Positions 20,055-56,819 of a stretch of DNA of 64,000 nucleotides are shown piece by piece. Source of the stretch: Petrosia ficiformis (taxonomy: Eukaryota; Porifera; Demospongiae; Haplosclerida; Petrosiidae). How positions within the stretch are numbered: the first letter of the stretch is position 1; every line of letters begins with the position of its first letter. The stretch is taken from contig OX345640.1 in NCBI GenBank assembly GCA_947044365.1, positions 4,390,001 through 4,454,000 of the forward strand, written 5' to 3'. The notes under the pieces were generated by a model that saw only the letters and a list, made by a program, of their open reading frames with translations, did not search any database and was not told the origin of the DNA. Position numbers and translations under genes: made by a program.

Positions 20055-22458
20055 TTAGTCACTAAGCAGTTGTTCATCACTGCTAAATTCTTCCATTAAT
20101 TCTTTCTCTTCCTTTTCTTCTTTCTCTGCTGCCTGTCGACTTCCTTCTCTTAAACACATGAGAATAACTGTAAGTGTTACTGACACTAAAACACTAACAC
20201 CTGTGGTAGAGAAGTTCAGCATAAGTACTGTATGTATGTATGACTCCAGTATTATTTGAATACAGTGGATATAACAGTGATAAGGGAATCTAGGAGCCTC
20301 TCTTAGATTAGAATAGACTCAGCATGCACCACCTGAAATATGAACCTCTTATTCTCTTGTAGTTACTTAGCCCAACTAAATTTTCAACAACTGTGGCAAT
20401 CACACGGCATACATATCTTAAAAAGTGGATTTAACTTGGGTAACTGCACTAAGCATTAGCACAAGTACTTTGCATATTTTCATAGCATTGTTTCATGAAT
20501 TTATAGTAACTCAGTTCAACTCAATGTGATTCTAAGCTTAAAACTGAATAAAAATTACATTGTACTTGAGAAGATAAATAATGTAATTTCTTGTACACCA
20601 CTAACACACATGTCACATAAATTGAGGAAGTATCATAAATGACAAACCACTCACTTATACTTCCTATAAATACACTAAGAGGTACTTCCTTAGCTGTACA
20701 CTGATTCAAACACACTCCATTATCTTCAATATTTTCTTCATCATTTTCATCAGTAAACTCATCATAACTATTGTTACTGTTGGATTTTATGTTCATTTTG
20801 TCTTCACTTCCATCACTTCCTCTTGTCTCAGCAAAAAATTCTTCACTTAATTTCAGAGATCTTGGATAATCTTTATTTGGCCCACCTTTAGCCTTGTGGA
20901 AAAACAGAAGAGGGGTTTTCATACGAGAAAAATAATTTGGTGACGGAACATTCATATAACGTAATCTTTTTTTCGCTATCACCTGATACATTATATTCGT
21001 ATTTTCCTCCAGTTTTAGTTTTGATTTAAGTTTCATTATCACATTTTCTGTTATTTTTAATCCACTTGCTATTGGAAAAAAGAAATCGTCATCTTCTCCA
21101 CTGTCTATATAGTATTTCTGTGTTGAGTGTAATGCTTGAAGTGCTGTATTTGTTTCCAACTGAATTGCCTGTTTGTCAATTACTTCTAATATTTTGCTAC
21201 CAGTAGAGTAAGATTTGTATAATGGTAAGAAGAGTTTCGGTGAAAAGCAAGCAACATTTTCGACAATATCAGGTCTTGTTATGGCCGTATGGAATACCAA
21301 AACTCCCATTTCTTCAGAACTTATTAGTGTTATCCGTTTATTTGGTGGATCGTACTTTAAACGATTTGTCGTCATTTCTTGCACTTTAACAATCAATTCA
21401 TTTAGTACACTTTCCATGAATGCTTCTCCAATGCCACCAAGATATTTATTAAGCAAACACTTCTTAGCTTTTAATATAAACTCCTCTCTATCACATGGCT
21501 CAGATCTTTCTTTAACCCAACAACTCTGGCAGTCGTCACAGGTTGATGAGCCTTTACACTGCAAATCCCGAGTAGAACTGAAAGGTAGCATTGTTATGTT
21601 CTTATAATCAGATGGTGGATCAACCATTAATATAACAGCTTCTTCTACAGATGCCTCATGAACAAACAAATATTCTAAGAGATGTGTGTAATATTTACTA
21701 CGACCAAGTATTATAATCAATGGATAGTGTTTCCGAATATTTTCGTTGAAACTTGGAGGATACAGTAAATCACATTTCACTTCCATTGTGTAACGAAGTA
21801 GATGAGGAGACATGTGGAATTTGAATGATTTAGTGGTGATGAAGTTTTGATTAAACCATGGATATACATTAACTTGTGGTGTAAAGAAACTGACAGATCC
21901 TTTTTGTGATTTTGAGACTGGTAGAGGTATATAAAAATTTGGTCCTTTCATGCTTTCTGTACCAAGATCATTTGTATTGATGCGAAATTCTAAAGCATTT
22001 TGGTTTAAAGTGCAGTAAGTTAAGCGAAGACATGTCAAACCATCTGAATCGGATTTATATGATATCTTTGCTGTCCAAATATCAACTGCTTTTGCTGATT
22101 TCATCATTTTAATGGACTTGTCCCAGCTTATTCCAGGTCCATAACCTCTAATGTACATATCTTTCACAGGTTTGCCACGAGCTTTGGCACTCAGGGAACG
22201 ATAATGTACCACAACTTTAAGCTCAAAGTACTGAGTATCAGGTGCAGCACATTCTTGTCTTTTTTTATTGTAATAACAGGTTCCATCATGTTGCCATGGT
22301 TTTGAACTGTGATGGCAATGAGAACCATCTTTTTTGGTTTGACATGTGCTTGTTAGCTTCCGCTTCCCTTCTGTTGGTGCAGAGATTGCACTTAGTACTA
22401 ATATAAAAACAAGCATTCCAGCTTGAGATATCTTCAAACTCTTGTAGTGTGATCTCAT
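20055..22458 (-). CDS. Single-pass membrane protein with esterase-like ectodomain, probable pseudoenzyme
   Basis: Exon 1 runs from ATG at 22458 down to 20655 (donor GTGAGT, phase 1); exon 2 is 20200-20055 (acceptor CCACAG, stop TAA), giving 649 aa. Order: signal peptide (MLVFILVLSAISA, residues ~15-27), a Cys-containing segment (~38-70), an N-terminal beta domain, an Esterase-D-like alpha/beta hydrolase region (~225-420: HYPLIIILG, GGIGEAFMESVLNELIV, then RPDIVENVACFSP), an acidic Ser/Asp/Glu linker, a transmembrane helix formed across the splice (VFIGSIS|VSVLVSVTLTVILMCL) and a charged tail. Where esterases carry G-x-S-x-G-G this protein has SSEEMGV, so the nucleophile position is Glu; loss of catalysis is inferred. 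Reading through the donor would give a different, less hydrophobic C-terminus. An upstream in-frame GTG exists at 22467. The gene faces KCTD9 head to head. Confidence 0.82.
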
Positions 22459-22586
22459 TATTTTCACCTAAATTATGATATATAATTGATAGTGAAAGAT
22501 TTACCTACTTCAAAAAGGTGGAGCTCATCAGCTGCAATATAATGTGGGTGTGTATAGTAGGTGTGGTTTATGTATTTCACAGTCAT
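22459..22586. promoter_or_regulatory. Short divergent promoter between esterase-like gene and KCTD9
   Basis: Only 128 bp separate the two start codons, so both 5' leaders and core promoters must lie here or overlap. A GT-rich stretch (GTGGGTGTGTATAGTAGGTG) is the one visible motif; no TATA or CCAAT box is clear. Co-regulation is inferred from position. Confidence 0.55.
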
Positions 22587-46448
<23,862 letters not shown>

Positions 46449-48044
46449 TAAATAGATTGTTCTATTATTTAATAAGTTATGTTTGAATGTTTGAAATAAT
46501 GTAAAATCAAAGAGTAAAAACACGTTAAGTGTTCTAATGTTTACTCACATTTACATGTATTTTAATTAGTTAATGACCTTTATGCATTTCTCTTGCTTCT
46601 TACATAATTATAATTATATTAACAGCTGCACATCATTATCTTTAACTGAATTAAAAATTAAAATACTTGGCCGTTCTGTTGAGGAAATATCTAATGGAGT
46701 ATTGTAATACTCAATCGAAGGAAGTGTAAATTGAGTGTGGGGAATATAGGGACATTCCCCCTTTTGTGATACTGAAATTGATTCTGTGGGGATACCCTTC
46801 CACTACCTATGTAATACCAAAGTTGACATTGTAAGATGATGACCTTCAAAAGTGATAACTGGTGTTGTATAGAACTAAAATATACTATTATACTTATAAC
46901 TACTATTCAGTGGGATATTTAGAGTGGTGGTTGGATTCTAGTGCTGTTTATCCAGTATATACTTAATTCTGTCTCAGTAGCCTATATATGTATTATCTGA
47001 GATGTAGTTAATTTATTTAAGAGGTGGTTAATTCATCTGAGAGGTGGTTATTCCCGACCAGTGCTGACCAGTGTGGGCAGAACACTGACGATTGGTGACA
47101 GCTCTACTAGTAGTATAATAATAAATGAAACATATTCTCAAACACAATAAATTTCTACTTAAATGGATTTAAAATTAATTTTAGTGTAATAAACGAAATA
47201 TGTGTGACTGTGGATGTGAAAATTAGACATTGGGGAATAATTTTGTCAAACACATTTAAACACTTGTTCAGCCATTTTGTACAGGTAGAAAAATAAACTG
47301 GGTATCCCAGAAGAGCAACTACTGCTCCACCTCAGTACCATAGTTAGTTAGCATCCTGTTTAAAATGGATGAGTAATGATTGTTTAATTATTTCATCCAT
47401 GATCACACATAATATTACGATAGTTTCTTGATGTAACCATTGCCACTACACGTATAAACAGAATTGATCGTTCTATAAATAAAAACCACACCCAACCTAA
47501 TAATGATAAACCACCACTGGTTGTTACATCAAGAAACACCAAATATTGCACATATGTAATAATCGGATATAAGCACTGATAGACACACACATGATATGTA
47601 TATATAGCTACAGAATCCTGTCAAAAATTGCTTTTTAAAGCTAAATTTTTGTTTCGTATATACAACACAATTAATTTTTATAATTATAAAGTATTGTTTG
47701 TTTTGTTTCAGTGCAAGAAAATATATTATTTAATAAAATAATTAATTATAATACCAGAAATAAGTGCCCAATATAGCAATATATAACGTCATTGTGTAAG
47801 AAACATATTTTATAATTATATAGTCTTATAAATGATGCCTGGTTATTGAAAAAAAATTTGGGCAGTGAATAAAATAGAATAATTGTAAAAAAAAAATATG
47901 CTGTAATTATAATATCAAGAATGAGGAATAATACTGTCTGGTATGTAATTTATGGTGGTGAAAAATATAATCAGTATACCATTGAGATGTATGATGATAC
48001 ATTAATAAATATGTATTATATCTTAAAACTGATTTTAGAAGTTT
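46449..48044. other. Convergent intergenic region, KCTD9 to EBF
   Basis: 1.6 kb between two stop codons, AT-rich, with several AATAAA-like signals. A fragment at 47255-47390 resembles the inverted elements at 30115 and 60010 (AACACTTGTTCAGCCATTTT). No gene is seen. Confidence 0.6.
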
Positions 48045-51000
48045 CTATACTTCAGCTGGACTCTCGTCTATTTTTCTCTTTCTGGAAGGTGTATGAGGTA
48101 AACTAGAAGATGAACTTGGAGCGCTGCTGAGAGTTGTAGAATTCTCTGAGGGAGGGTCTTGGATTAAATCTGAGTTTATGGAAATAACAGAATATTGAGG
48201 CTTATGTTGTTAATTTTGCAAAATAGATTTTTGAAACTTGCGACCATACCACCTTAAGATGTCTATTGGAATTCTGCTATGAAAAATAATTTTTTACTGT
48301 AATCCAGAAATTTCACAAGGGTTAGAATGTGGATGCATTGGATGGTATTACTAAAACATTTTGACTTTTCTTAGAAAAAATCACTGAGGATGGTCTCTGA
48401 AGTGTGCTCACCTGAGGCCTTGATGTAAACTTTCCTTGCTTGTAGCTTTGTTTTAAAGTTGATATTATAATATAATATGTACATGTTCCCATTGCTAATG
48501 CTCAAACTTAAAATCTTAAAAGAACACAAGTACTTCTAAAAGTTGTTCACACCACCTTGACCTCAAACATTTTCATAACTGAAATAACCAGCAATGATAT
48601 ATAATTACAAATTTCAATCCATAGCTTCATTATTGATTTTATGGTGTAATAATATATTAACCATATGACATATCACAGTCATCACATCCTAATTTTGAGG
48701 TCATTATGAATGTGAACAGACTTCATGATCTACTGTGATCAGAGATTACTTTTCAATGATCATACTGTGATCAGTTTCTAAGCAGCGAATTCTCTCACAA
48801 TACATTATTGTATACATCTTCCTTACCAGGTAATGTGATAGGAGCTATTAGTGCAGTTGGCGTAATTGGAGGAAATGTAAAAGTACCAAGTTGAGGGGAA
48901 GGTATCGGAGCACCTAATGTAAATAAAATATAAACTTTACACACAAATAGTTTATCAGTTTACTTTACCTATAGTACCATTATCACTACATGTAGGAACT
49001 GTCAGAGGGGTTAGACGAGCAGCTTTGGGTGGTCGGCTTTTAGTTGGAGAAAGAAGTGGTGTGTTGAAATTAAACATGGTGGTTCCGCCAAGTCCTGTTG
49101 GAGTGTTTGGTAGTTGCAAAGGAGAAACTGTAGGAATTAAACATTATCAAAACAATTATATTATAATTATACTCAAGTGGGAAATCAAAATAAGTATTTT
49201 AGAATGAGGTGTGAAGCTCTAAATGAGTGTTACACAAAATCACTTACAACTATAGATGACATCACAAAGCTGGACAAGCAATATACACTACACACATCTT
49301 CCTAAATTGAATTTGTAGTTTGTACATCTCATAACCCTCAATAGATAATTTACAATATTATTCTCAAAACATAAATCTGTCTCGTACACATACATCATAC
49401 TCATACATACCCACACAAATTATACTCACATGAATGCGCCATCAGGAAACCAGGAGATTGTGGTACGCCACCAGGGAATAGCCTTGACATGTATGAAAGT
49501 GAATTAGTACTCATTTGACTACTAGTAGCAATGCTAGTACTATCAGTTACTGAGGCTGTACTGTTATTATTATTACTATTTGTTTGGCCATGATTCAATG
49601 GCACTGAAGCCGGAAAAGTCGAACCATCAAAACCAGGTTGGTTCATTGGTATAAAGGGCATTAGCATTGAACCATTTGTTTGCGATTTATGTAGTCCTTG
49701 GCCGGGTGAAGACAGTTGTGACTCTGACTTCACTTCTCCTGGTAATGAGCCACTAGGTCCTCCAATATCAGGGAATGGAAATGCTGTTTGTTGATTATAA
49801 CCTTGTCGCTGAAATCCATCTAGTGTTCCTCCCACGGGTTGCATGTAGCTTCCAAATGTTGCACTTTGTCCATCACCTAAAGGTACCATGCCACCATTGC
49901 TCCCTAATCTGGGCGTCAGGGGTTGAGGTGTAAATAGAAATACTCCGTTACTTCCAAATAAGGCTGGTGAACGAGGATAAGGAAGGATAGGTCCTTGAGA
50001 AAATGGAAAATGTCCTCTTGTTCCTCCATAACCAACTTCTAGTAATTCTGCTGCTCTTTGAAGAACTATATCCTGAAAAATAATTATGACAATGAATTCA
50101 GGAATGGTCTCTATTTCACTGTCTGTCTGTCTCCTATCTCTTTCTGTCTGTATATGTCTCTCCTAGCTAAACAATAATACTCTCCTAGGAGTCCTAGCTA
50201 AAACTTAACACTCTGCTAGGAGTCCTAGCTAAGAAATTAATATTCTCCTAGGAGTCCTAGCTAAGAAGTTAATACTCTCCTAGGAGTCCTAGTTAAGAGT
50301 TTTAATTAAGATTCATTGATGTACAAACATGGGAACACTGTACTCTTCACTAGTTGGAATCATACACTAGTCATCTACCAACATACCTTGGGTAGTTCAT
50401 CTGGATCATCTTGTTGTCTGATAACTCTCTCAATCCGGCAGAAGCTATTCTCAAAACATTGATCTTCAGGAGCTATAAATAAAATAATTATGGACAATAA
50501 TAGATATTGTCTGTTCACATTCACGATGACCTCAACATTATGTACGGTGGCAATTATAGTGTATAGTTTAATGTCTGTCACGATTATACTATAACTCATA
50601 AAATGAAGCAATGGATTGAAATTTGACATACACAAAAAAGGACGATTATAATTGTTAAAATGGCACAGATAAAAACAAGATTTTTGGTCCTTCCAAATTA
50701 TATAAAGTTATGAACATTTTTGCGGTTAAAATGAACATGACCTTTAATATAATTATGTATGTGTGAATACAATTGTATTAATAATATTTATAGGTTTCAT
50801 TAATAAACACATACCAGTATATATAAATTTTCCAGGATTGTTGACACAAAATTGGGCTCCAGACACACGGAATATGAGAGTGATATCCACTTCACCTGCC
50901 ATTGTAGCAGGAGGAGCTCTGACAGCTATAGCATTTGGACTTAATACCTATACAAAGTTCATAGTGTATAATTATTTTAGGTCTGTTTATGTAATACCCT

Positions 51001-54000
51001 AGTCAAAACATTATGAATTGCTAAACACTAGGAATGTGCTAACATGTGTGTCCATGTCTCCCTGTCTGCATCTAACAACTGGATATTGTCAGACATAAAT
51101 AACTCTTCAAAAATGTTTATAATTACCATAGCTGTTTATAGTTTACACATCAGACTAGACATGCCTACTTTAAATTCATAACATCAATAGGATATACACA
51201 GGATATATTAGGATATATTAGGATATAATACGATTGAAGATTTAATCTAAAGACTGTTAATGTGGTAAGGAGGAGCTTTAATCTATCTTTATAGTAAGAT
51301 GACATATGTGTCTCTGGAATTTCAAATCTGTTTTGAACTACTGGCTTCAGGAACCAACAAAATTAACATATGAGTAATTGCTACTGAGAACACTATTCAC
51401 ACACTACTGTTTTATATACCTCACTAGGTACAGGTACAGTTGCAAAGACTACATCCAGACCTTCAAAGAAGTTAAGTCCAATTACAGTTACTCGTGTACC
51501 TCCTGTTGTCCAACCTTCACTAGGATAAACACTCAATATACAAGGCTTACCTGAAAGTATCAGAGATAGAGAGAGACAGAGAGTCAAAGAGATAGAAAGT
51601 GACAGAGAAAGTGACAGAAAGAGAAACAGAAACGAAAGGGAATGTGTTCAATTTTTTTAGATGTGGCATGTTTTCTATGAATGAAACCAATAAAATGCAC
51701 CAAGCTGTATAATTATAATTATATTATATATATATTTATAATACATACACTCACACACACCATCTCCAACAACTGAGTCTCTATAAATTGGTCTCCTGCC
51801 ATGTTTAGAGTTGTTGTGCACAAACATGGAGTCAGAACAGGCGATTGGTGATTCTTCAAGAAGATCTAATGGGTATATTGCAACCTGAAACCGCCTCCTT
51901 GAGTCTTTTGGATTTCCAGCATTCTTCAGACAATTTTGATTGCATTTAGCAAATATTTTCAGACGAAAGCTATGGAGTAAAAATTAATTAACTTGATTTG
52001 TAATTGTATGACACATTTACACTTTTTGGATTACGAAAAGTGAATTAAAGTTTTATAGTTCTAATAGTTGATTAATTAGTTACCAATCAAAAATAAATGG
52101 TTCATTATAACAATAATTATAATAATTATAATTATTATTATATATATGTTTGTATCTCTCAGTATGCATTGTATACATATCAAATGACGTTACTTGAGAT
52201 GTTCAATCAGGTATTATAAGTAAAGAAGACTCAAATACAGCAACAAGAAAGTAACTTACACCATATTTGTTGCTAGTGAGCTAAATAAATTTTAAATATA
52301 GTATCGTTATAATAAATGTATCGGCATAAGAAAGAACCCGCTTAACAATAGAAATCATAAGATCTCAACACCTCAGTTACATCAATGGACCAAAATTAGA
52401 GTTTAAAAGAAAGCGTAATTTCACAATGTATAATAATATATTTCTGTTACTATAGCAACATCATCCTATAGCACAGTAAGAGGTAATCTTGATATTCAGC
52501 TCCTTTTCGTATCTCACTGTCACACCTTCTACTAATACTATGTGTATTTTTGTTTGCTATTCCTATAATTACTTTCAACAGGGGAGCTGAAACTTGGGGG
52601 AGGGGGAGGGGCTCAAGCCTCCCTTGCCTACATCTTTGGGCAGCCTGTGGAAACGGCAATGAATGGTTCTTCTAGCTGATTATAAAGTACGAAGAGAGGG
52701 ATTATTCCCAAATACCAAATCCAAAATGTCTAATCCTACAACATATAACATATTGTTAATTGATAAATAGACAAAGCTAAATAAATTTGAATACGATTCC
52801 CATGAGTAGTGCATTATCTCATTTATAATTATATCTATTTTAATATTAAATTTACTAAGTAATCACGGGAATCCCATAAACATTTAAGCTTATTAAACAC
52901 TTATCACTATCATTACAAACTATGGAAATTATAACAACAAAAATGAGGAAAAGCACTAGTGTGGTTTGGCTAGTTCAATTATAGACTCAAGATGGTAATG
53001 GTATAAAGTTAAAGTGGAAAGAGCAAGCAAGAGCATTTTGTCCAGCCAGTTTAGATATCTAATCTGCGGTATTAACACTTCTTATACATTTTGAGATTAA
53101 ATGCCTCCATATCATATTAATACCATGCAATAAACCTTGTGTTTAATATGTAGTTAGTGGTTTCAGATCTGGACACATAGTACAGAAAAATGAAACAGAA
53201 CAATGGCTGCTATTGGCTGCTACAGTACAATGATAGGGATACTTACTGTTTATATCCTTGTTATCTGGGCCTTACCGCCATTGTAAGATTACATTTACAC
53301 TTATTTGTCGATATGTTGCAAGCACTTCATTAGCATTGACCTGTTAATTTTGCCACTCCTTGTATTCAAGTTCCAACATACCATTCATAAACAAATCTGA
53401 GACTATGGTCAACTAAAACACATGAAAAAGATATGGATCCACCTTCTGTCTACTATTGAACTGACATCAAAGAGATTAATGTAATTTTACATCCCATATA
53501 ACACATTCTATAGACATTATAATTATGAGCTAATTATTCTTTATTTCATGAGTGATTAAATAGGCTACATTTCAATAATCATTTGTCCCATAAAGGTTTT
53601 CATTATGGAACTTTATATAACACAATAAATTGAAGAGAAATTTCATAGCTGAACAAGACCCTTGGGTTGAAACATTCTTTTCAATTGTTATATAAAGTTC
53701 ATTGAAGTCTCACTGTAACTGAATAATTTTGTGTGAGTGCAAACATACTTGTCAAGGATTATTGGATCTGAAGGTGTGTCATTTTTGTTACCACAAGATC
53801 GTCTTTCAAGACATCTACTGCATATCAGTTCATGCGTCAGTAATACTCTTCTAAAATCCGGATTTTTATTAGTGCCCTCATAGGGTACCATCTGGAAATA
53901 TTTAAAGAGAAGAAAGAGCGGAGCTAACTTCATATTTTATGACAATATTAAATACACACTACAATACTTAATTGTGTATAACAGATCATAAAGTATAGTC

Positions 54001-56788
54001 TCCAAGATTCCAGTATATCACATGTCTGAGGCATTTGTGTCTACTGATAGTACATACCTGTTTGGTGGCTGAGTCAATCAATCGAACATATAATTCTTCC
54101 TCCTTTTGTATACCTAAAAACAAAGAGAAGTTGATATGTCATTGTACCGCAACAGATGTCCAGTTGAAATGATCATATACACATCAAACATACTGTGGAT
54201 TCTTAGCTCCCATGCCTACTTATAAATATCTTTAATGTATGATTCAATTAGTCCACATGATCACAAATACTAATTAAGTTAAGATTGGTTAATTGATCCA
54301 ACCCATCACGTCTAGTACCACCCAACTACAAAAGAAACGGACATTTCCGAATTTATGACTGCTCTGCTAAAACTGGGATACGATCTAACAAAGAAATCAA
54401 TCTTAATATACATTAGAAGTGTATTGGGCAGACTAATTAAATCATCTTTAGCAACGGATATTATGAGCTAAAGTTTATATAACACATTTGGCATAAAAGG
54501 AATGAAATCCTGACAGCTAACACTAAAGTACATATTGAGCTAAAGCTCCATCAAACATCTAAGCATAGTGGCTTACTCACTGATACTGGCTTATTTGAAA
54601 CATATGATAATACAAATTTGTATACATTAATTAAGCACAAACAATCTTTGTGTAATTATGAAATATGATATTTAATAACTGCCCTTCTATCATAACATTA
54701 AACCTAAACATTATCTAACTAGATTCAGTCACAAATATTTGTAATAGTATTCTTACTGGAAGAGAAGTGATGTTTAACAATATTTTTAATTAGAGTGCCA
54801 TCAGACAGGGAAACCAACGGGTCAAAATGAATTTGTGAAATCTCTCCAAATTAAATTTTTAATTCGGTAAATAATCATGAGTACTTTCACAGTAGTAAAC
54901 GTCTTTCAAACCTTAGTTTCAGTAAAGCAAACATGTAGTCTTGTATGCAAAGTATAAGCATTGTCTATTCATATTTAGGATGTAACGACTTTATATGTAC
55001 TATAGTGTATAGTTTAATGTCATAAGGTTAATACATGATTATACTGTAACTCAATAACTTATATTGTAGTATAACTCAATAATGAAGCAATGGATTATAA
55101 TTTGGCATTATACAAAAAAAGGATGGAAAGGATAATTATATGAAAATGGTGCAGGTATTAAGACCGTTGATCATTCCAAACTAAACCTATGAACATTTTT
55201 CCAAGGTCATGGCGAATGTGAATGACCTTTGTAACTATCCACTAATATTTATCAGGTAATGATAATTACTGTTTTAATTGAGTATGTAACGATATGGCAA
55301 AGCGAAAATCAGCAAATCTTATTCCTCATGCTAAGTTACGTTCATCTTGTCCTCAGAAAATGTCCATACCTTAAGTTTGGAAGGACCAACAACCTTTTTA
55401 CCTGCACCATTTTCATATAATTATCCTTCCTGTTCTTTTTTTGTGTATGTCAAACTTCTTCATTACTGAGATACAGTATAATCATGTATTAACCTTATGA
55501 CATTAAACTATACACTATAGTATATATAAAGTCATACCTTTTGAGGTCATCATGAATGTGAATAGACTTCATTTTGCTAATTTTAGTGAAGTGTGAGTTT
55601 GAAAATATAAATATTATATACATGTAATTAATTAACAGTGAGGTTACCAAATAATTGAACATTATTGTTTGTATAAATATTTGGTCATATCAACCAACAA
55701 TCAGATACCTCAAGACACGCCTGCACAAGTAGTGGTTATACACCACAACCAGGTTAAGGTTTTCTACATACTGTATCCACTTCACTACAGGTGCCCTGTG
55801 AAAACAGCTGATATGCTGTAAACACTGGGATAGACTAATGAGAAATTAATCAATTTAAGACCCTCTGAATACATTTTTGGGCTTCAAGGGGATGGTAGGG
55901 AGAGATATTAGAGACAGGAGTCTAAGTACGTGTACTTGCAGGGAAGGGTGGAGGTAGGAATTGTGGTTTTATAAACTAACCATCTTTATAAACCACAAGA
56001 AGTTTGTATATTAGTCCATTTCTATATTCTTGTCCATCCTGTATAGGTAAGAGAATATATATAAATAAAAACTAATTAACATTATTTAATCTAATTAGAG
56101 AGACATATGTCCAGAAAAGAATCTATGGACCAGCTGGGTAGAACCTAGGAACTTCTGAGTAGATTCTCTATTTTATTGTGGATAGTAAAGAATCTAAACA
56201 ATATAATTACAAACTCACTGCAAGTTCAAAAACTCTTTTCATATATTTACAACCTGAGATCACCATTAAAGGATGTATATACAAGTATAATCTTTAAATA
56301 ATTTTTCTCACATCGGTAGAGGGGGGGGGGTATACAAACTATAACTAACCACAATCCAATTAGGATGTATCACAGATCAATTGATCCATTTTTTCCATGT
56401 GTAAATGTAAAATAACTACAGCTATATTTCTATCGATGTATATTCGACCAGTGAGATAATTTTGACTGTGCCATTTTTCAGCTTAAAATCAATATGACAC
56501 AATTTTAAGTATAGATGTTCTCTACATTGTTTTATTAACCCTCACCCACGTAGGCGGAGCAGAGGGTTACTCTAATCATTGATTTGTGAGTTGTAATAAT
56601 TGTCTTACCACAGATGTATCATAGAAATCTTTAAAAATAGCTTTCTGAACTTGAATTCTGTGCTGTTGACTATCAAACAGAGATATTATAAAGTGGAAGA
56701 AGTTACTCTTTCGCATGTTATCTGGAGGTTGTTTTTCAAAAGTTGCTGATGTTATACAATGAAGAGGACTTGCTCTGAAGAGAGAAAA

Positions 56789-56819
<31 letters not shown>

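Noticed and set aside
20521..20652. C-terminal part of the long esterase-like ORF as real protein
   Set aside because: It starts at a GTGAGT donor; splicing to 20200 gives a proper transmembrane helix and charged tail in frame.
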